Assembly (NCBI RefSeq): GCF_031598375.1
Contig: NZ_CP123872.1
Coordinates: 1,116,001 to 1,180,000, forward strand
Reading direction: 5' to 3'
DNA: 64,000 nucleotides
Source of the DNA: Temperatibacter marinus
Lineage (GTDB): Bacteria; Pseudomonadota; Alphaproteobacteria; Sphingomonadales; Kordiimonadaceae
A program made the translations under genes and the position numbers. This document shows positions 17,101-26,134 of this stretch, piece by piece. The notes under the pieces were generated by a model. That model did not search any database, was not told the DNA's origin, and saw only the letters and a program-made list of their open reading frames with translations. Within the stretch, counting starts at the first letter, position 1. Each line of letters starts with the position of its first letter.

Positions 17101-17640
17101 ATGAATGATAAGAGAATGGAAGCAGCCCTTGATGTGTTTCTACAATATGGATTCAAGAAGACATCCATGGAAGATATAGCCCGAGGCATGGGAATATCTC
17201 GACAGGCCGTCTATAAAAATTATAAATCGAAGCAGGATGTTCTTATCAATGTGATCATTTATTTTTCAGAGAAATCCATCGCAGAAAGTTTCGCCATTCT
17301 TCAACAACAAGAAGAATGCCTCTATGAGCGTCTCTTGAAAATGTATTGGCTAGTGGGTGGGCAATTTATTGAGCGCTTACGAAGCAGCCCTCACAGCCAT
17401 GAAGTGATGTTCCAGGTGGAAGAAAACCACGATAAAGTAAATTATCATGATCATTTTGAAAATATGCTGAAAACGGTGCTAACCGCCAGCAACTTTAAGC
17501 CTGTGCGAGGCGCCCTTGATGATGTTGTGGCGACGATCCGTATTACAATGGACGGCTTGATTCACGGGGCAAAAAACGAAGAAGAATTTATGGAAGGTGC
17601 AAAACATATCCTGAATGCACTCATTCCAAGTGAAAGGTAA
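17101..17640 (+). CDS. TetR/AcrR family transcriptional regulator
   Basis: 179 residues. The N-terminal helix-turn-helix is typical: ALDVFLQYGFKKTSMEDIARGMGISRQAVYKNYKSKQDVL, in several short segments at residues ~8-47. The C-terminal ligand-binding helices are not diagnostic of a known effector. It is followed at once by the membrane fusion protein and RND pump genes on the same strand, so it most likely represses its own efflux operon. Inference from context; no operator palindrome is obvious. Confidence 0.93.
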   Translation: MNDKRMEAALDVFLQYGFKKTSMEDIARGMGISRQAVYKNYKSKQDVLINVIIYFSEKSIAESFAILQQQEECLYERLLKMYWLVGGQFIERLRSSPHSHEVMFQVEENHDKVNYHDHFENMLKTVLTASNFKPVRGALDDVVATIRITMDGLIHGAKNEEEFMEGAKHILNALIPSER

Positions 17641-17644
17641 TGTT

Positions 17645-18817
17645 ATGCACTTAAAAACAAAAATTGAGGCGTTGAAGGTCCCCCTAATCAGTGCTGGAAT
17701 AATGCTGGGAGGGTTCTTATATTTTTCCAGCCAATCCGAGACAGTAGAAGCAACGGGAGAATCGACAAATGTTGTTCAAAAAGGAGAGTTGGTTGCTGCT
17801 TATAGGCCGACACATCCTCTTCATGAATATCGCATCCGTGCAACCGGTCGTTTACAGGCCCAGAACACGCTTTCCGTTGTTGGCGAAGTCACAGGGAAAG
17901 TCACTTATGTCAGCCCGGAACTAAGAGCGGGAAAACGATTTAAAGAAGGGGACCTCCTTTTTACAATCAATGACGCTATTTATAAAAGCGACTTGCTTCA
18001 GGCTGAAGCAGCTCTCGCCTCAGCACATGTGCAATTGAAACAAGCGGCAGCCGATTTTAATCGTGCAAAAGAGTTGAGGACTCGCGGGAATACCTCGGCC
18101 TCCTTTTATGATACAGCTGAAACTCAATGGCTTGTTGCTCAAGCATCCGTTAAGCAAGCAGAAGCTCAGAAGACCAGGGCGAAGGAACTTCTAAGCCGTA
18201 CGCGTATTTCCGCACCGTTTGAAGCAATCGTGGTTAACGAAAGCTTATCACTTGGCAGCTATGTAACACCTGGTCAACAACTGGCAGAGTTAATGGATGC
18301 AAGCCAAGCGGAAATTTCCATCAGTCTTCAAAAGAAACAAATGGCTCAAGTTGCTGCCACATATGAACATGGCGGTGAGCAACCATTGAAAGTGACAGCT
18401 TTTCCCAGCGATGGATCAGTGGGTAGTAAATCCATTGATGGTGTTATAAATCGGATTGAATCCAGAGTTGATCCCCTGTCTCGGACAGCCACAATCATCG
18501 CAGAATTTAAAGAGGTATTCAGTGAGCAGAACACGGGTCTTCTCTTTGCAGATGATTTTATGGCAATCGCCATCAATATTTATAGCGAGCAGCCTGTTTG
18601 GAAAGTGCCAGCCGGTGTGGTTCGAGATAATGGCTATGTTTGGATCATAGATGAGGGGCTAAAGATGAGAAAACTGTCTGTTGAGGTAGTGAGCGTAGAG
18701 AAGGGTCAGGCACTGATCAAAGCCCCTCGTTTGTTAACTGGTGTTAAAGTGATGAAAACGATGTTGCCCAATGAGATTGAAGGCAAACGTGTCCGTCTCT
18801 ATGAAGATAGGTCTTAG
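17645..18817 (+). CDS. RND efflux periplasmic adaptor (membrane fusion protein)
   Basis: About 390 residues from the ATG at 17645, four bases after the TetR stop; an earlier start would overlap the TetR gene. It has an N-terminal membrane anchor (VPLISAGIMLGGFLYF), a biotinyl-lipoyl half with GEVTGKVTYVSPELRAGKRFKEGD, a coiled-coil hairpin (~residues 110-175) rich in A, Q and K, and the second half-motif RISAPFEAIVVNESLSLGSYV. It links the RND pump to an outer-membrane channel. No TolC-type gene lies in the operon, so the channel must be encoded elsewhere. Confidence 0.93.
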   Translation: MHLKTKIEALKVPLISAGIMLGGFLYFSSQSETVEATGESTNVVQKGELVAAYRPTHPLHEYRIRATGRLQAQNTLSVVGEVTGKVTYVSPELRAGKRFKEGDLLFTINDAIYKSDLLQAEAALASAHVQLKQAAADFNRAKELRTRGNTSASFYDTAETQWLVAQASVKQAEAQKTRAKELLSRTRISAPFEAIVVNESLSLGSYVTPGQQLAELMDASQAEISISLQKKQMAQVAATYEHGGEQPLKVTAFPSDGSVGSKSIDGVINRIESRVDPLSRTATIIAEFKEVFSEQNTGLLFADDFMAIAINIYSEQPVWKVPAGVVRDNGYVWIIDEGLKMRKLSVEVVSVEKGQALIKAPRLLTGVKVMKTMLPNEIEGKRVRLYEDRS

Positions 18818-18829
18818 GAAGGACTTCCC

Positions 18830-21800
18830 ATGAAAAGCATGATTGAGTTTTTCCTCAGAAATCGAGTGGCGGCTAATTTGTTGGCCTTTATGATTTTGAT
18901 TACAGGGTTTATGTCTATTCAGGTTTTAGACGTGCGTTTATTCCCGCCTATCAATTTGAACATGATTTCAATCACAGTGCCTTACCCCGGTGCAACACCT
19001 CAGGAGGTGGAAACGTCTATTGTAAAGCCCATTGAAGAGCAGATTGACGGATTAGAGGGTGTTGACAAAGTGACGTCACTGGCGGCTGCAGGGGTTGCTA
19101 ATATTCTTGTGAAGCTTGAAGATAATGTATCTTTATCAAAGTTAAAGGATGACATTCAATCCCAAGTTGACACCATAACTGTCTTTCCGCGCCGATCAGA
19201 ACGACCCGTTATTAAAATTATGGAGCAAGAAGAGCTTGTGTCACGGATTATTCTATACGGTCAGGCGGATGCCAAAACACTGAAGAAAACAGCGGATCGA
19301 ATTAGAAGCGATTTGACAGATTTGCCAAATGTTTCCCGGGCCAACATCCGGGGAGTGGCAGCCTATCTTGTTGATGTCACAGTGCCATTAGAAACATTGC
19401 AAGCTATGGGCATGTCGCTGGAAGATATAGCTGAGGCCATAACAAAGCAAAGTATGGATTTGTCAGGCGGTCTCATCGAAGGCGCTGAGCAAAAATTGTT
19501 AATCCGAGCGACAGGTGAACGCCGTACAGAAGAAGGTTTTCGAGATATTGTTGTCGGAACATCGGTGAACGGTGCTCCTGTATACTTGAAGGATATTGCT
19601 ACCATCAAAGACACCATCACAGAAGATCCGGTGATCGCAAGTTTTAAAAACCAACCGGCTTCATTTGTCACAGTATTCCGAGTGGGGGATGAGCAAGTTC
19701 TAGATTTAGCTGAAGACGTCCGTGGCTATTTTAACGGGGACCTGCAAGATCGCTTACCAGAAGGAATTCAAGCAGAATTATGGCGAGACGAGTCGACCAT
19801 GCTTGAAAACCGTCTTTCACTTTTGAGTGAAAACGCCTTGATCGGCCTTTTCCTGGTGGGTATATTATTGATGGCCTTTTTGGATATTCGCATCGCCCTT
19901 TGGGTCGCTTTTGGTGTGGCTGTTTCTTTCATCGGTAGCTTTGTATTAATGGCTGTCACAGACGTATCCATTGATCAGATGTCGGCCTTTGCATTTATCT
20001 TGGCAATTGGAATCGTTGTTGATGATGCCATTGTTGTGGGTGAAAATATTCATACTCAAAGAAAGCATTCGACTCTGAGTGGCCTTGAAGCGGCACGCGT
20101 AGGAGTGACCTCTATATCAACGCCGGTTATTTTTTCTGTCATAACAACCATTGTCGCTTTTGTCCCCTTGATGAATTTACCGGGAACCATGGGTGACTTT
20201 CTAGGGCCTTTAGCGGCAGTTGTCATCAGCGTCTTAATCTTTTCCCTCGTTGAAAGTCTTTTGATGCTGCCACGGCACCTCTCGCATTTGCAAGAAGAGA
20301 GAAAAACCAAGTTTCAGTTGAAAGTGGCAGACCCTTTCCGAGATTATTTTGCTTTTCATCTTAACCGCTTTATTCATGGGCCACTCAAGCGAGTCCTGAC
20401 CTTTGTAATTGGACATCCTGGGTCAGTTTTGATGACTTCTTTTGGCTTTTTTATGTTGAGTTTATCCCTTATTTCTAGTGGGACGGTGAAATCTGTCTTC
20501 TTTCCTCAAGTGGAAGGGGATTATATTAATGCCCAGGTGGAATTTTCTGAGGCGACTTCACAACAACAAACTGTCTATTATACGAAAAAAATTGCTGAAG
20601 CGGCAGAAGCCACGGCCCGCGAATTTGAAAAGCGGGAGGCAGGTCCTCTCGAAGGGATTTTTTGGATTTTGGGCAGCTCGCCCGCAGCTGATATGTCAAT
20701 GCCAACAACGCAAGGAGGGGCCGCGTCTAACAAAGCCTTTCTTGTGGCCCGGTTGAAAGGAGCCTCTGCGCGGAATTTTACAGCCGATGAATTTGGTAAA
20801 GAATGGGAAAAAAGAGTTGGTGAAATTCCTGGGGCTCAGAAATTACGGTTTAGTGCTGATTTGATCACTCAAGCGGATCCTGTCTATTTCGAAGTGAGCA
20901 CGCAATATGCCGTGGATAGTCATAAAGCCGTCGCCGCAATCCGTGCGGCAATGGAGCGCATGCCAGGTGTGATTAACATTAAAGACGATCGTTTTAATGT
21001 GACATCAGAGGTGCAGATTTCATTAAAACCGCTTGCCCGTGATTACGGGCTAACACAAGAAGGATTAGCTAATCAAATCCGGGCGTCTTTCTTTGGGGCA
21101 GAAGCAACACGTATTCAGCGTGACCGCGAAGAAATTCAAGTCAGAGTGCGATTGCCGAAAGAGGAGCGTCTTTCAGTGGAGGCTCTTAAGACTTTACGAC
21201 TTAAAGTCGGAGAGGGTTTCATTCCACTTGAGAATTTGGCTAATGTTTCTATTGTTCCTGCCGCAGCAAATATCAACCGTATTGATGGACGGCGCATTAA
21301 TGTGATTTCTTCAGAGATTGACCGGCAATTAACCACAGCAGGTCAAGTGACAAATTATGTGATCAATAGCCTTCAAACTGATTTGGCAGCTGACTTCCAA
21401 GGGCTGAAAATCACCCTTTCTGGTGAACAAGAAGAGCAGGCGCAAACGGCGCCGGTCATTGGAATGAACTATTTGATTGCTTTGATGGTCATTTATACAA
21501 TTTTAGCACTTGGATTTAAATCTTACACTCAGCCCCTTATTGTCATGGTGGCCATACCTTTTGGTTTTATGGGGGCGCTGGTTGGTCATGGGATGATGGG
21601 GTTAGAGATGACTTTGTTGAGTATTTTTGGGATCATCGGACTTTCTGGAGTGATTGTGAATAATTCTCTGATGGTGATCTCTGTAACCAACGAGAAATTG
21701 GATGCTGGCATGGCTTATCAGCAAGCCATATTAGAGGGCGCAATGCAGCGGTTTCGACCAATATTATTGACAACGCTAACCACTTTCTTGGGGGTAACGC

Positions 21801-21979
21801 CGATTATTCTTGAAACCAGTATTCAAGCACAATTTCTTGTTCCAACAGCCGTATCGCTTGGTTTTGGGATTGTAATTGGAACCAGTTTTCTTGTTTTTGT
21901 CACACCGGCAATGACGGTTATTCATTATAGAATGTTCGGCCGTGAACCAGATCCGGAAGCGACGGCCTCGGCAACATAA
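18830..21979 (+). CDS. RND family efflux transporter permease
   Basis: 1049 residues, normal for AcrB/HAE1-type pumps. It begins MKSMIEFFLRNRVAANLLAF, and the large periplasmic loop has the family pattern VPYPGATPQEVETSIVKPIEEQ. In transmembrane helix 4, DDAIVVGENI holds the Asp-Asp pair needed for proton coupling. The final helices carry GVIVNNSLMVI and RPILLTTLTTFLGVTPII. GGAAGG lies upstream of the ATG. It is the last gene of the TetR-adaptor-pump operon and is closed by a terminator at 21985-22015. Substrate is unknown. Confidence 0.95.
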   Translation: MKSMIEFFLRNRVAANLLAFMILITGFMSIQVLDVRLFPPINLNMISITVPYPGATPQEVETSIVKPIEEQIDGLEGVDKVTSLAAAGVANILVKLEDNVSLSKLKDDIQSQVDTITVFPRRSERPVIKIMEQEELVSRIILYGQADAKTLKKTADRIRSDLTDLPNVSRANIRGVAAYLVDVTVPLETLQAMGMSLEDIAEAITKQSMDLSGGLIEGAEQKLLIRATGERRTEEGFRDIVVGTSVNGAPVYLKDIATIKDTITEDPVIASFKNQPASFVTVFRVGDEQVLDLAEDVRGYFNGDLQDRLPEGIQAELWRDESTMLENRLSLLSENALIGLFLVGILLMAFLDIRIALWVAFGVAVSFIGSFVLMAVTDVSIDQMSAFAFILAIGIVVDDAIVVGENIHTQRKHSTLSGLEAARVGVTSISTPVIFSVITTIVAFVPLMNLPGTMGDFLGPLAAVVISVLIFSLVESLLMLPRHLSHLQEERKTKFQLKVADPFRDYFAFHLNRFIHGPLKRVLTFVIGHPGSVLMTSFGFFMLSLSLISSGTVKSVFFPQVEGDYINAQVEFSEATSQQQTVYYTKKIAEAAEATAREFEKREAGPLEGIFWILGSSPAADMSMPTTQGGAASNKAFLVARLKGASARNFTADEFGKEWEKRVGEIPGAQKLRFSADLITQADPVYFEVSTQYAVDSHKAVAAIRAAMERMPGVINIKDDRFNVTSEVQISLKPLARDYGLTQEGLANQIRASFFGAEATRIQRDREEIQVRVRLPKEERLSVEALKTLRLKVGEGFIPLENLANVSIVPAAANINRIDGRRINVISSEIDRQLTTAGQVTNYVINSLQTDLAADFQGLKITLSGEQEEQAQTAPVIGMNYLIALMVIYTILALGFKSYTQPLIVMVAIPFGFMGALVGHGMMGLEMTLLSIFGIIGLSGVIVNNSLMVISVTNEKLDAGMAYQQAILEGAMQRFRPILLTTLTTFLGVTPIILETSIQAQFLVPTAVSLGFGIVIGTSFLVFVTPAMTVIHYRMFGREPDPEATASAT

Positions 21980-21984
21980 TTTCT

Positions 21985-22015
21985 AGAAAGGGAGCCTCAC
22001 TGTAGGCTCTCTTTT
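21985..22015. terminator. Bidirectional terminator after the RND pump gene
   Basis: AAAGGGAGCCT pairs with AGGCTCTCTTT across a six-base loop; A and T runs flank the stem. It serves the pump gene from the left and the YkgJ-type gene from the right. Confidence 0.75.
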
Positions 22016-22619
22016 ATAAAAAAGGTTTTAAATCATCCATTAGGTCATGAGGATGAATATCTTCAGAAATCAGGGTGAGGATACTCTTTGCCTTTTCAAG
22101 AAAGCTCTTTTCTGCCGCTGTGAAAGCACGGACCTTATGGACTTTTTTGAGTGTGTAGAGGCGGTCATAAATGAGGTCACGCGCTGTTTCCGGTCGTTCA
22201 CCTTCCTTGATCCAATTATAGTGCAATTCATCGGGGCTAGCCTCTTCTGGCTGTTCTTCGAAAATATCTTCTAGGGTTTCAAAAAACCAGGCGGCCTCTT
22301 CTTTCACTTTAAAGACGGTCTGCAGGGCGTCTTCTGGGGAAATCTCCCCTTCTTTTATGCCGTTGATGAGATAACAATTATACACTTTACAGCCCTGAGG
22401 TCGATCTTGGTATATGGTGCAACATCCTTCTTTCAGCTTAGGGCAGGGTTGCTCAAATTGTCGCTCCCCTTCTTGGTTGATTTCCGTTTTGAACCCAAGA
22501 GATTGAAGGGTGTTTTCTTCTTTCTCAGTGATTTCAACATAGCTAAACAAAGATCCATTACAGCAAAGGCTGCAACTGGTGCAGACATCGCTAATTGTGA
22601 GGGGAGCTGGCTGGGTCAT
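22014..22619 (-). CDS. YkgJ-type cysteine-cluster protein
   Basis: 201 residues. The N-terminal half carries the cysteine pattern of zinc/iron-chelating YkgJ (UPF0153) proteins: CTSCSLCC, CPKLKEGCC and GCKVYNC. The C-terminal half is acidic and helical. The family is often described as Fe-S or metal binding, but the role is not established. It is convergent with the RND pump gene and ends on the shared terminator. Confidence 0.85.
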   Translation of the reverse strand: MTQPAPLTISDVCTSCSLCCNGSLFSYVEITEKEENTLQSLGFKTEINQEGERQFEQPCPKLKEGCCTIYQDRPQGCKVYNCYLINGIKEGEISPEDALQTVFKVKEEAAWFFETLEDIFEEQPEEASPDELHYNWIKEGERPETARDLIYDRLYTLKKVHKVRAFTAAEKSFLEKAKSILTLISEDIHPHDLMDDLKPFL

Positions 22620-22723
22620 GGCATTTTCATCTTATTGTGCTTTTTCACATGCAGATGCATACGATAATTTATCCCTTGATCAAAGAAAAATTGCAGCTTA
22701 CAAAAGTCTAACGCTTTAAAAGC

Positions 22724-22799
22724 GCCGCTGTAGCTCAGTTGGTAGAGCACGTCATTCGTAATGATGGGGTCGCAGGTTCAAGTCCTGTCAGCGGCACCA
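22724..22799 (+). tRNA. tRNA-Thr (anticodon CGU)
   Basis: GCCGCTG pairs with CAGCGGC, followed by ACCA. D arm GCTCAGTTGGTAGAGC, anticodon loop TTCGTAA (CGT, reads ACG), and a T arm around GCAGGTTCAAGTCCTGT are all normal. CCA is encoded. Confidence 0.97.
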
Positions 22800-22924
22800 G
22801 TCTTTGAAGATTTATTAGTTTTATTGCAGAAAGCTCACCCCAAATCCAAAATACTCTATTTTGGTTTTCTTTTGCCTTTGCCTCAGTTTATATTAGATAG
22901 AACCATAAGAAGGCAGAGACAATC

Positions 22925-23443
22925 GTGGGGCGTGATGTGGTAAAAGACTCCAAAAAGTATAAAGCTCTTATCGGGCGGCTTGAAACTTGTTTTGGAGCGC
23001 CAAAAGTGCTGGCTGTAGAGACAGCAGATTCTGCCATCCAAAAGCTTTATGCTTACTACACCACTCTTAAAGAAAGAGGGGTAAATCCTCAGCGTTCTGA
23101 TTTCTCTTTGCTCAAATTAAAAGCAGCTTCGGCAAATTTTTTTGTTTTAGACGTTATTTCTGACCTGCCAGAATTTAAGGTGGCTTATATGGGGTCCACA
23201 CTCGACGATATGTATGGCTATTTGACCAATCAATCCTATAAAGATGTGGTGCCAGAAGAAATTTATGAACGGACAACAGTTTTCTTTGAAATTATTGCTT
23301 TTACAGAGGAACCTCTCATCATTGCAACGAACAATCTTTCTGAAAGGAAAGAGTATATTTCTAGCCAAACTCTTATCATTCCTTTGTTTGACGAGGCAGG
23401 CCAGCTTACGAAAGCCATTGGTTTGGTTGTGCGTCATGGGTAA
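22925..23443 (+). CDS. PAS_5-type domain protein
   Basis: 172 residues beginning at a GTG with AAGGCAGAG about eight bases upstream. The central region shows the PAS_5 pattern YAYYTTLKERGVNPQRSDFSLLKL followed by FFVLDVISDLPEFKVAYMGSTL. No transmembrane segment or output domain is visible. It starts 126 bases after tRNA-Thr and converges on the small zinc-ribbon gene. Function unknown; related proteins are at 16247-16810 and 28554-29126. Confidence 0.65.
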   Translation: MGRDVVKDSKKYKALIGRLETCFGAPKVLAVETADSAIQKLYAYYTTLKERGVNPQRSDFSLLKLKAASANFFVLDVISDLPEFKVAYMGSTLDDMYGYLTNQSYKDVVPEEIYERTTVFFEIIAFTEEPLIIATNNLSERKEYISSQTLIIPLFDEAGQLTKAIGLVVRHG

Positions 23444-23460
23444 AGAAGTTTTTCATTCTC

Positions 23461-23691
23461 TTATTTATGACGATAAGTGGCGCCGGCGTTTTTTTTCCCG
23501 CAGGCCTTGCACCGAAAGCGTGTAGCAATCTCACTGACACGGTCGTATTTGCTGATTTTTGGATGGGCTTTTATATCGGAGGGCGTGAATCTGAGGGCCC
23601 GGCCACAGGTATAGCATTTGACGTCGATCCAGAAGGACCAGTCATCCATATCCAAAAGTTGTATTTCTTTTTGTTCATTGTTTTGCGACAT
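23461..23691 (-). CDS. Small zinc-ribbon protein
   Basis: A 76-residue protein from the ATG at 23691, which has AAAGGATC directly before it. Two CxxC pairs, C-Y-T-C and C-K-A-C, separated by about 34 residues, form a probable zinc ribbon. An RALRFTPSDIKAHPK segment lies between. No family name can be given; small zinc-ribbon proteins of this kind occur in alphaproteobacteria. It overlaps no other gene and converges on the PAS_5 gene with 17 bases between. Confidence 0.6.
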   Translation of the reverse strand: MSQNNEQKEIQLLDMDDWSFWIDVKCYTCGRALRFTPSDIKAHPKISKYDRVSEIATRFRCKACGKKNAGATYRHK

Positions 23692-23818
23692 GATCCTTTC
23701 ATAGCTGATTCTCAAAAAGAACAAAAGTAGAACATTTGTATATTTAGAAAACCCATCAAATAGGCAATCTTCAATTAAAATTATCGATTAATTAAGTTAC
23801 CTATATAAAACAGGGGGT

Positions 23819-23838
23819 TATGTAAAATATGTTACATA
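23819..23838. promoter_or_regulatory. Inverted repeat upstream of chemoreceptor gene (dyad 1)
   Basis: TATGTAA and TTACATA form perfect seven-base arms around AATATG. It lies about 150 bases before the chemoreceptor start. Operator or hairpin; no protein is known to bind it. Confidence 0.5.
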
Positions 23839-23886
23839 GCCTGATCTAATCAAGCCTGTGGAGACTATAATAAATAGGGGGATTAT

Positions 23887-23911
23887 CGTTTTAGAAATAT
23901 ATTCTAAAACG
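23887..23911. promoter_or_regulatory. Perfect 10-bp inverted repeat upstream of chemoreceptor gene (dyad 2)
   Basis: CGTTTTAGAA and TTCTAAAACG are exact reverse complements around ATATA. This is the strongest dyad in the window and lies about 75 bases before the start codon. No T run follows, so an operator is more likely than a terminator. Confidence 0.55.
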
Positions 23912-23925
23912 AAGTACAATTTATT

Positions 23926-23940
23926 TTGATCGTGTATCAA
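23926..23940. promoter_or_regulatory. TTGAT/ATCAA dyad upstream of chemoreceptor gene (dyad 3)
   Basis: TTGAT and ATCAA flank a five-base spacer CGTGT. The half-sites match the FNR consensus, but FNR boxes have a four-base spacer, so binding by an FNR-type protein is doubtful. Confidence 0.35.
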
Positions 23941-23983
23941 TTTAAACTAAAGTTTTATTGGGTCGTGATAAGGGAAGATGTTT

Positions 23984-26131
23984 ATGGAAAAGATGCTAAA
24001 TCACCTAAGTTTAAGACAGCGCATGGTCCTGCTTATTCTTATACCACTTTTGTTGCTTTTCTATTTCATGGCTGTAGAAGCTCGATTGGCTCTTGAAAAA
24101 TCAGAGTCTTCACAAACGATTGTGAATTTAACAGATTTTGCCCCGGCAATTTCCGGCTTGGTCCATGAATTACAAAAAGAACGTGGTCGATCCGCCGGGT
24201 TTATTGCGTCAAAAGGGAGTATAAATCTGAAGAATATCTTAGATGGCCAGCGTCGTGAAACAGATAAAGCCTATAAGAAATTTTTCGAGGAGAAGGATGT
24301 TTTCACCTCTGTTATTTTTGATGAAGGGCTTGTAGGGGCTTTAAATAAAGCCGTCACAGATGTCCGTCAGCTGCAGTCTAAACGGCGCAATGTGGATGAT
24401 TTAAGTTACTCTGTCCCTCAAATGGCCGGCTATTATACGCCAGCAATCCGGAAGCTTCTGCTGATTATTGAAGACATGGCGATTTTTAGCCAAGATAACA
24501 ATATCACGAAAAAAATCATTGGTTATTCAGGACTTTTGCAAGCAAAAGAGCGTATGGGTGTTGAACGTGCTATGGGTAATGCTGGTTTTGCGACAGGGAA
24601 ATTCCCCCCTAATGTCTATAATAATTTTGTTGGATTGATCGGACAGCAAGCGGCTTTCTTAGATATTTTTGAGCTTTATTCTGATCAAACCTTAGTATCG
24701 AATTACAGAAATACGGTGAAAGGTGCCTCTGTCGATAATGTAGAGGAAATGCGTCAGCACGTCCGGGAAACACTAGGTTCTGTTGAAGAAGGCCGCTATT
24801 CAAGCACTTTCTGGTTTGCTCAGATCACTGATAAGATCAATTTGGTAAAGCGGGTTGAAGACCGCGTCAACAATGCCATTCTTAATTTAGCGCATGAAAG
24901 CTATGAAGAGGCAAATAGAAGCTTAACAGTCTTAACAACCTCTCTTGTGCTTTTGGCAATTGTGCTGTCAGTTCTTTTGTATGTTGTCTTCAACAGCTTC
25001 TACAAACCATTGATGAGTTTGCTGGATACGATGGGTCATCTCACCAAAGGCGATATTAGCCTTAAAGTCCCTTATACAGACTATGGGACTGAACTTGGTC
25101 TTGTTGCGACTTCATTGGATGCGTTTAAGCGCTCGAATGAAGAGCGCTTGCTCTTAGAAGAAAAAGCAAGAGACGCTCAGGAAAAGGCTCTGGTAGAAGA
25201 GCAAGAACGAGAGCGTGTAAAATTAGAACTGGCGAAACAACGTGAAGAAGAAAAGCGTGACTTAGAGCTGAAAGCGACTGAGTCTCAGATAAGGGCACGT
25301 CGTAAAGTGGCAGATAGTTTTGAATCGGCGGTTATGTCTATTATTACTGATTTAACGTTGAAAGCAGATCTGCTCAAGCAATCAGCCTTATTAGTGAAGA
25401 CATCTGCAGATGATACAGCTAACCAGTCAGAGCAATGTACACAAAGTTCGCAAGAAGCCGGGCAAAGTGTTCAGACAGTTGCCGCTGCTACGGAAGAATT
25501 AAGTGCGTCAATCCATAGCATTACAGGCCGTATCAATGAAGCGTCCGGCATGAGTGCCACTGCGAATGAAGAGGCGGCTCATGTTGTTGCAAAAGTCAAT
25601 GAACTGGGTATTGTCGCGGATAAAGTGGGTGATGTTGTGCAATTGATTAATGATATTGCTGAGCAGACTAATCTTTTGGCACTGAATGCGACCATTGAGG
25701 CGGCAAGGGCTGGGGAAGCAGGAAAAGGCTTTGCCGTTGTGGCGAGTGAGGTTAAGAACCTTGCGGCTCAGACGGCTAATGCGACCAGTGAAATTGAAAC
25801 GCAAATGCAGCAAATTCAAAGTATGACGAAAGAGTCGATTGGTGCAGTACAGAGCGTGACAGAACGGATAAGCGAAATTAATAATGTTTCTGTAGAAATT
25901 GAGCATGCTATTAACGAGCAGTCGGATGCAACCACAGAGATTGGACATGCGACTGCCGTCGCGGCGCAAATGACAGAACAAACATCAGATAGTATTGATG
26001 CTGTTGGTTTGGCAGCGAAGTCAAACGCCTTAACCATGCATTCCGTGGAAGATGCGGCCAATGAAGTCTTACAATTGACTGTTATTCTCGAAGATCAAAC
26101 GAAAAATGCAGTGAGTGAAATGAGGGCTTAA
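23984..26131 (+). CDS. Methyl-accepting chemotaxis protein with NIT (nitrate/nitrite) sensor domain
   Basis: About 715 residues. Transmembrane helix 1 lies near residues 13-31, then a helical periplasmic domain with [19 protein letters not shown], the hallmark of NIT domains that sense nitrate or nitrite in some proteins, then helix 2 (~320-342), a HAMP linker, a charged coiled coil and the signalling hairpin tip with [19 protein letters not shown]. The ATG at 23984 is preferred to the one two codons before because the GGGA stands at workable spacing. The porin gene starts three bases after its stop. No other chemotaxis genes are in the window. Confidence 0.9.
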   Translation: MEKMLNHLSLRQRMVLLILIPLLLLFYFMAVEARLALEKSESSQTIVNLTDFAPAISGLVHELQKERGRSAGFIASKGSINLKNILDGQRRETDKAYKKFFEEKDVFTSVIFDEGLVGALNKAVTDVRQLQSKRRNVDDLSYSVPQMAGYYTPAIRKLLLIIEDMAIFSQDNNITKKIIGYSGLLQAKERMGVERAMGNAGFATGKFPPNVYNNFVGLIGQQAAFLDIFELYSDQTLVSNYRNTVKGASVDNVEEMRQHVRETLGSVEEGRYSSTFWFAQITDKINLVKRVEDRVNNAILNLAHESYEEANRSLTVLTTSLVLLAIVLSVLLYVVFNSFYKPLMSLLDTMGHLTKGDISLKVPYTDYGTELGLVATSLDAFKRSNEERLLLEEKARDAQEKALVEEQERERVKLELAKQREEEKRDLELKATESQIRARRKVADSFESAVMSIITDLTLKADLLKQSALLVKTSADDTANQSEQCTQSSQEAGQSVQTVAAATEELSASIHSITGRINEASGMSATANEEAAHVVAKVNELGIVADKVGDVVQLINDIAEQTNLLALNATIEAARAGEAGKGFAVVASEVKNLAAQTANATSEIETQMQQIQSMTKESIGAVQSVTERISEINNVSVEIEHAINEQSDATTEIGHATAVAAQMTEQTSDSIDAVGLAAKSNALTMHSVEDAANEVLQLTVILEDQTKNAVSEMRA

Positions 26132-26134
26132 CTA

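Noticed and set aside
23926-23940. FNR box before the chemoreceptor
   Set aside because: Half-sites fit but the spacer is five bases instead of four, so I kept it only as a dyad.
25508-25981. Antisense 157-residue open frame within the chemoreceptor gene
   Set aside because: It mirrors the conserved signalling domain of the chemoreceptor; its protein has no features of its own.
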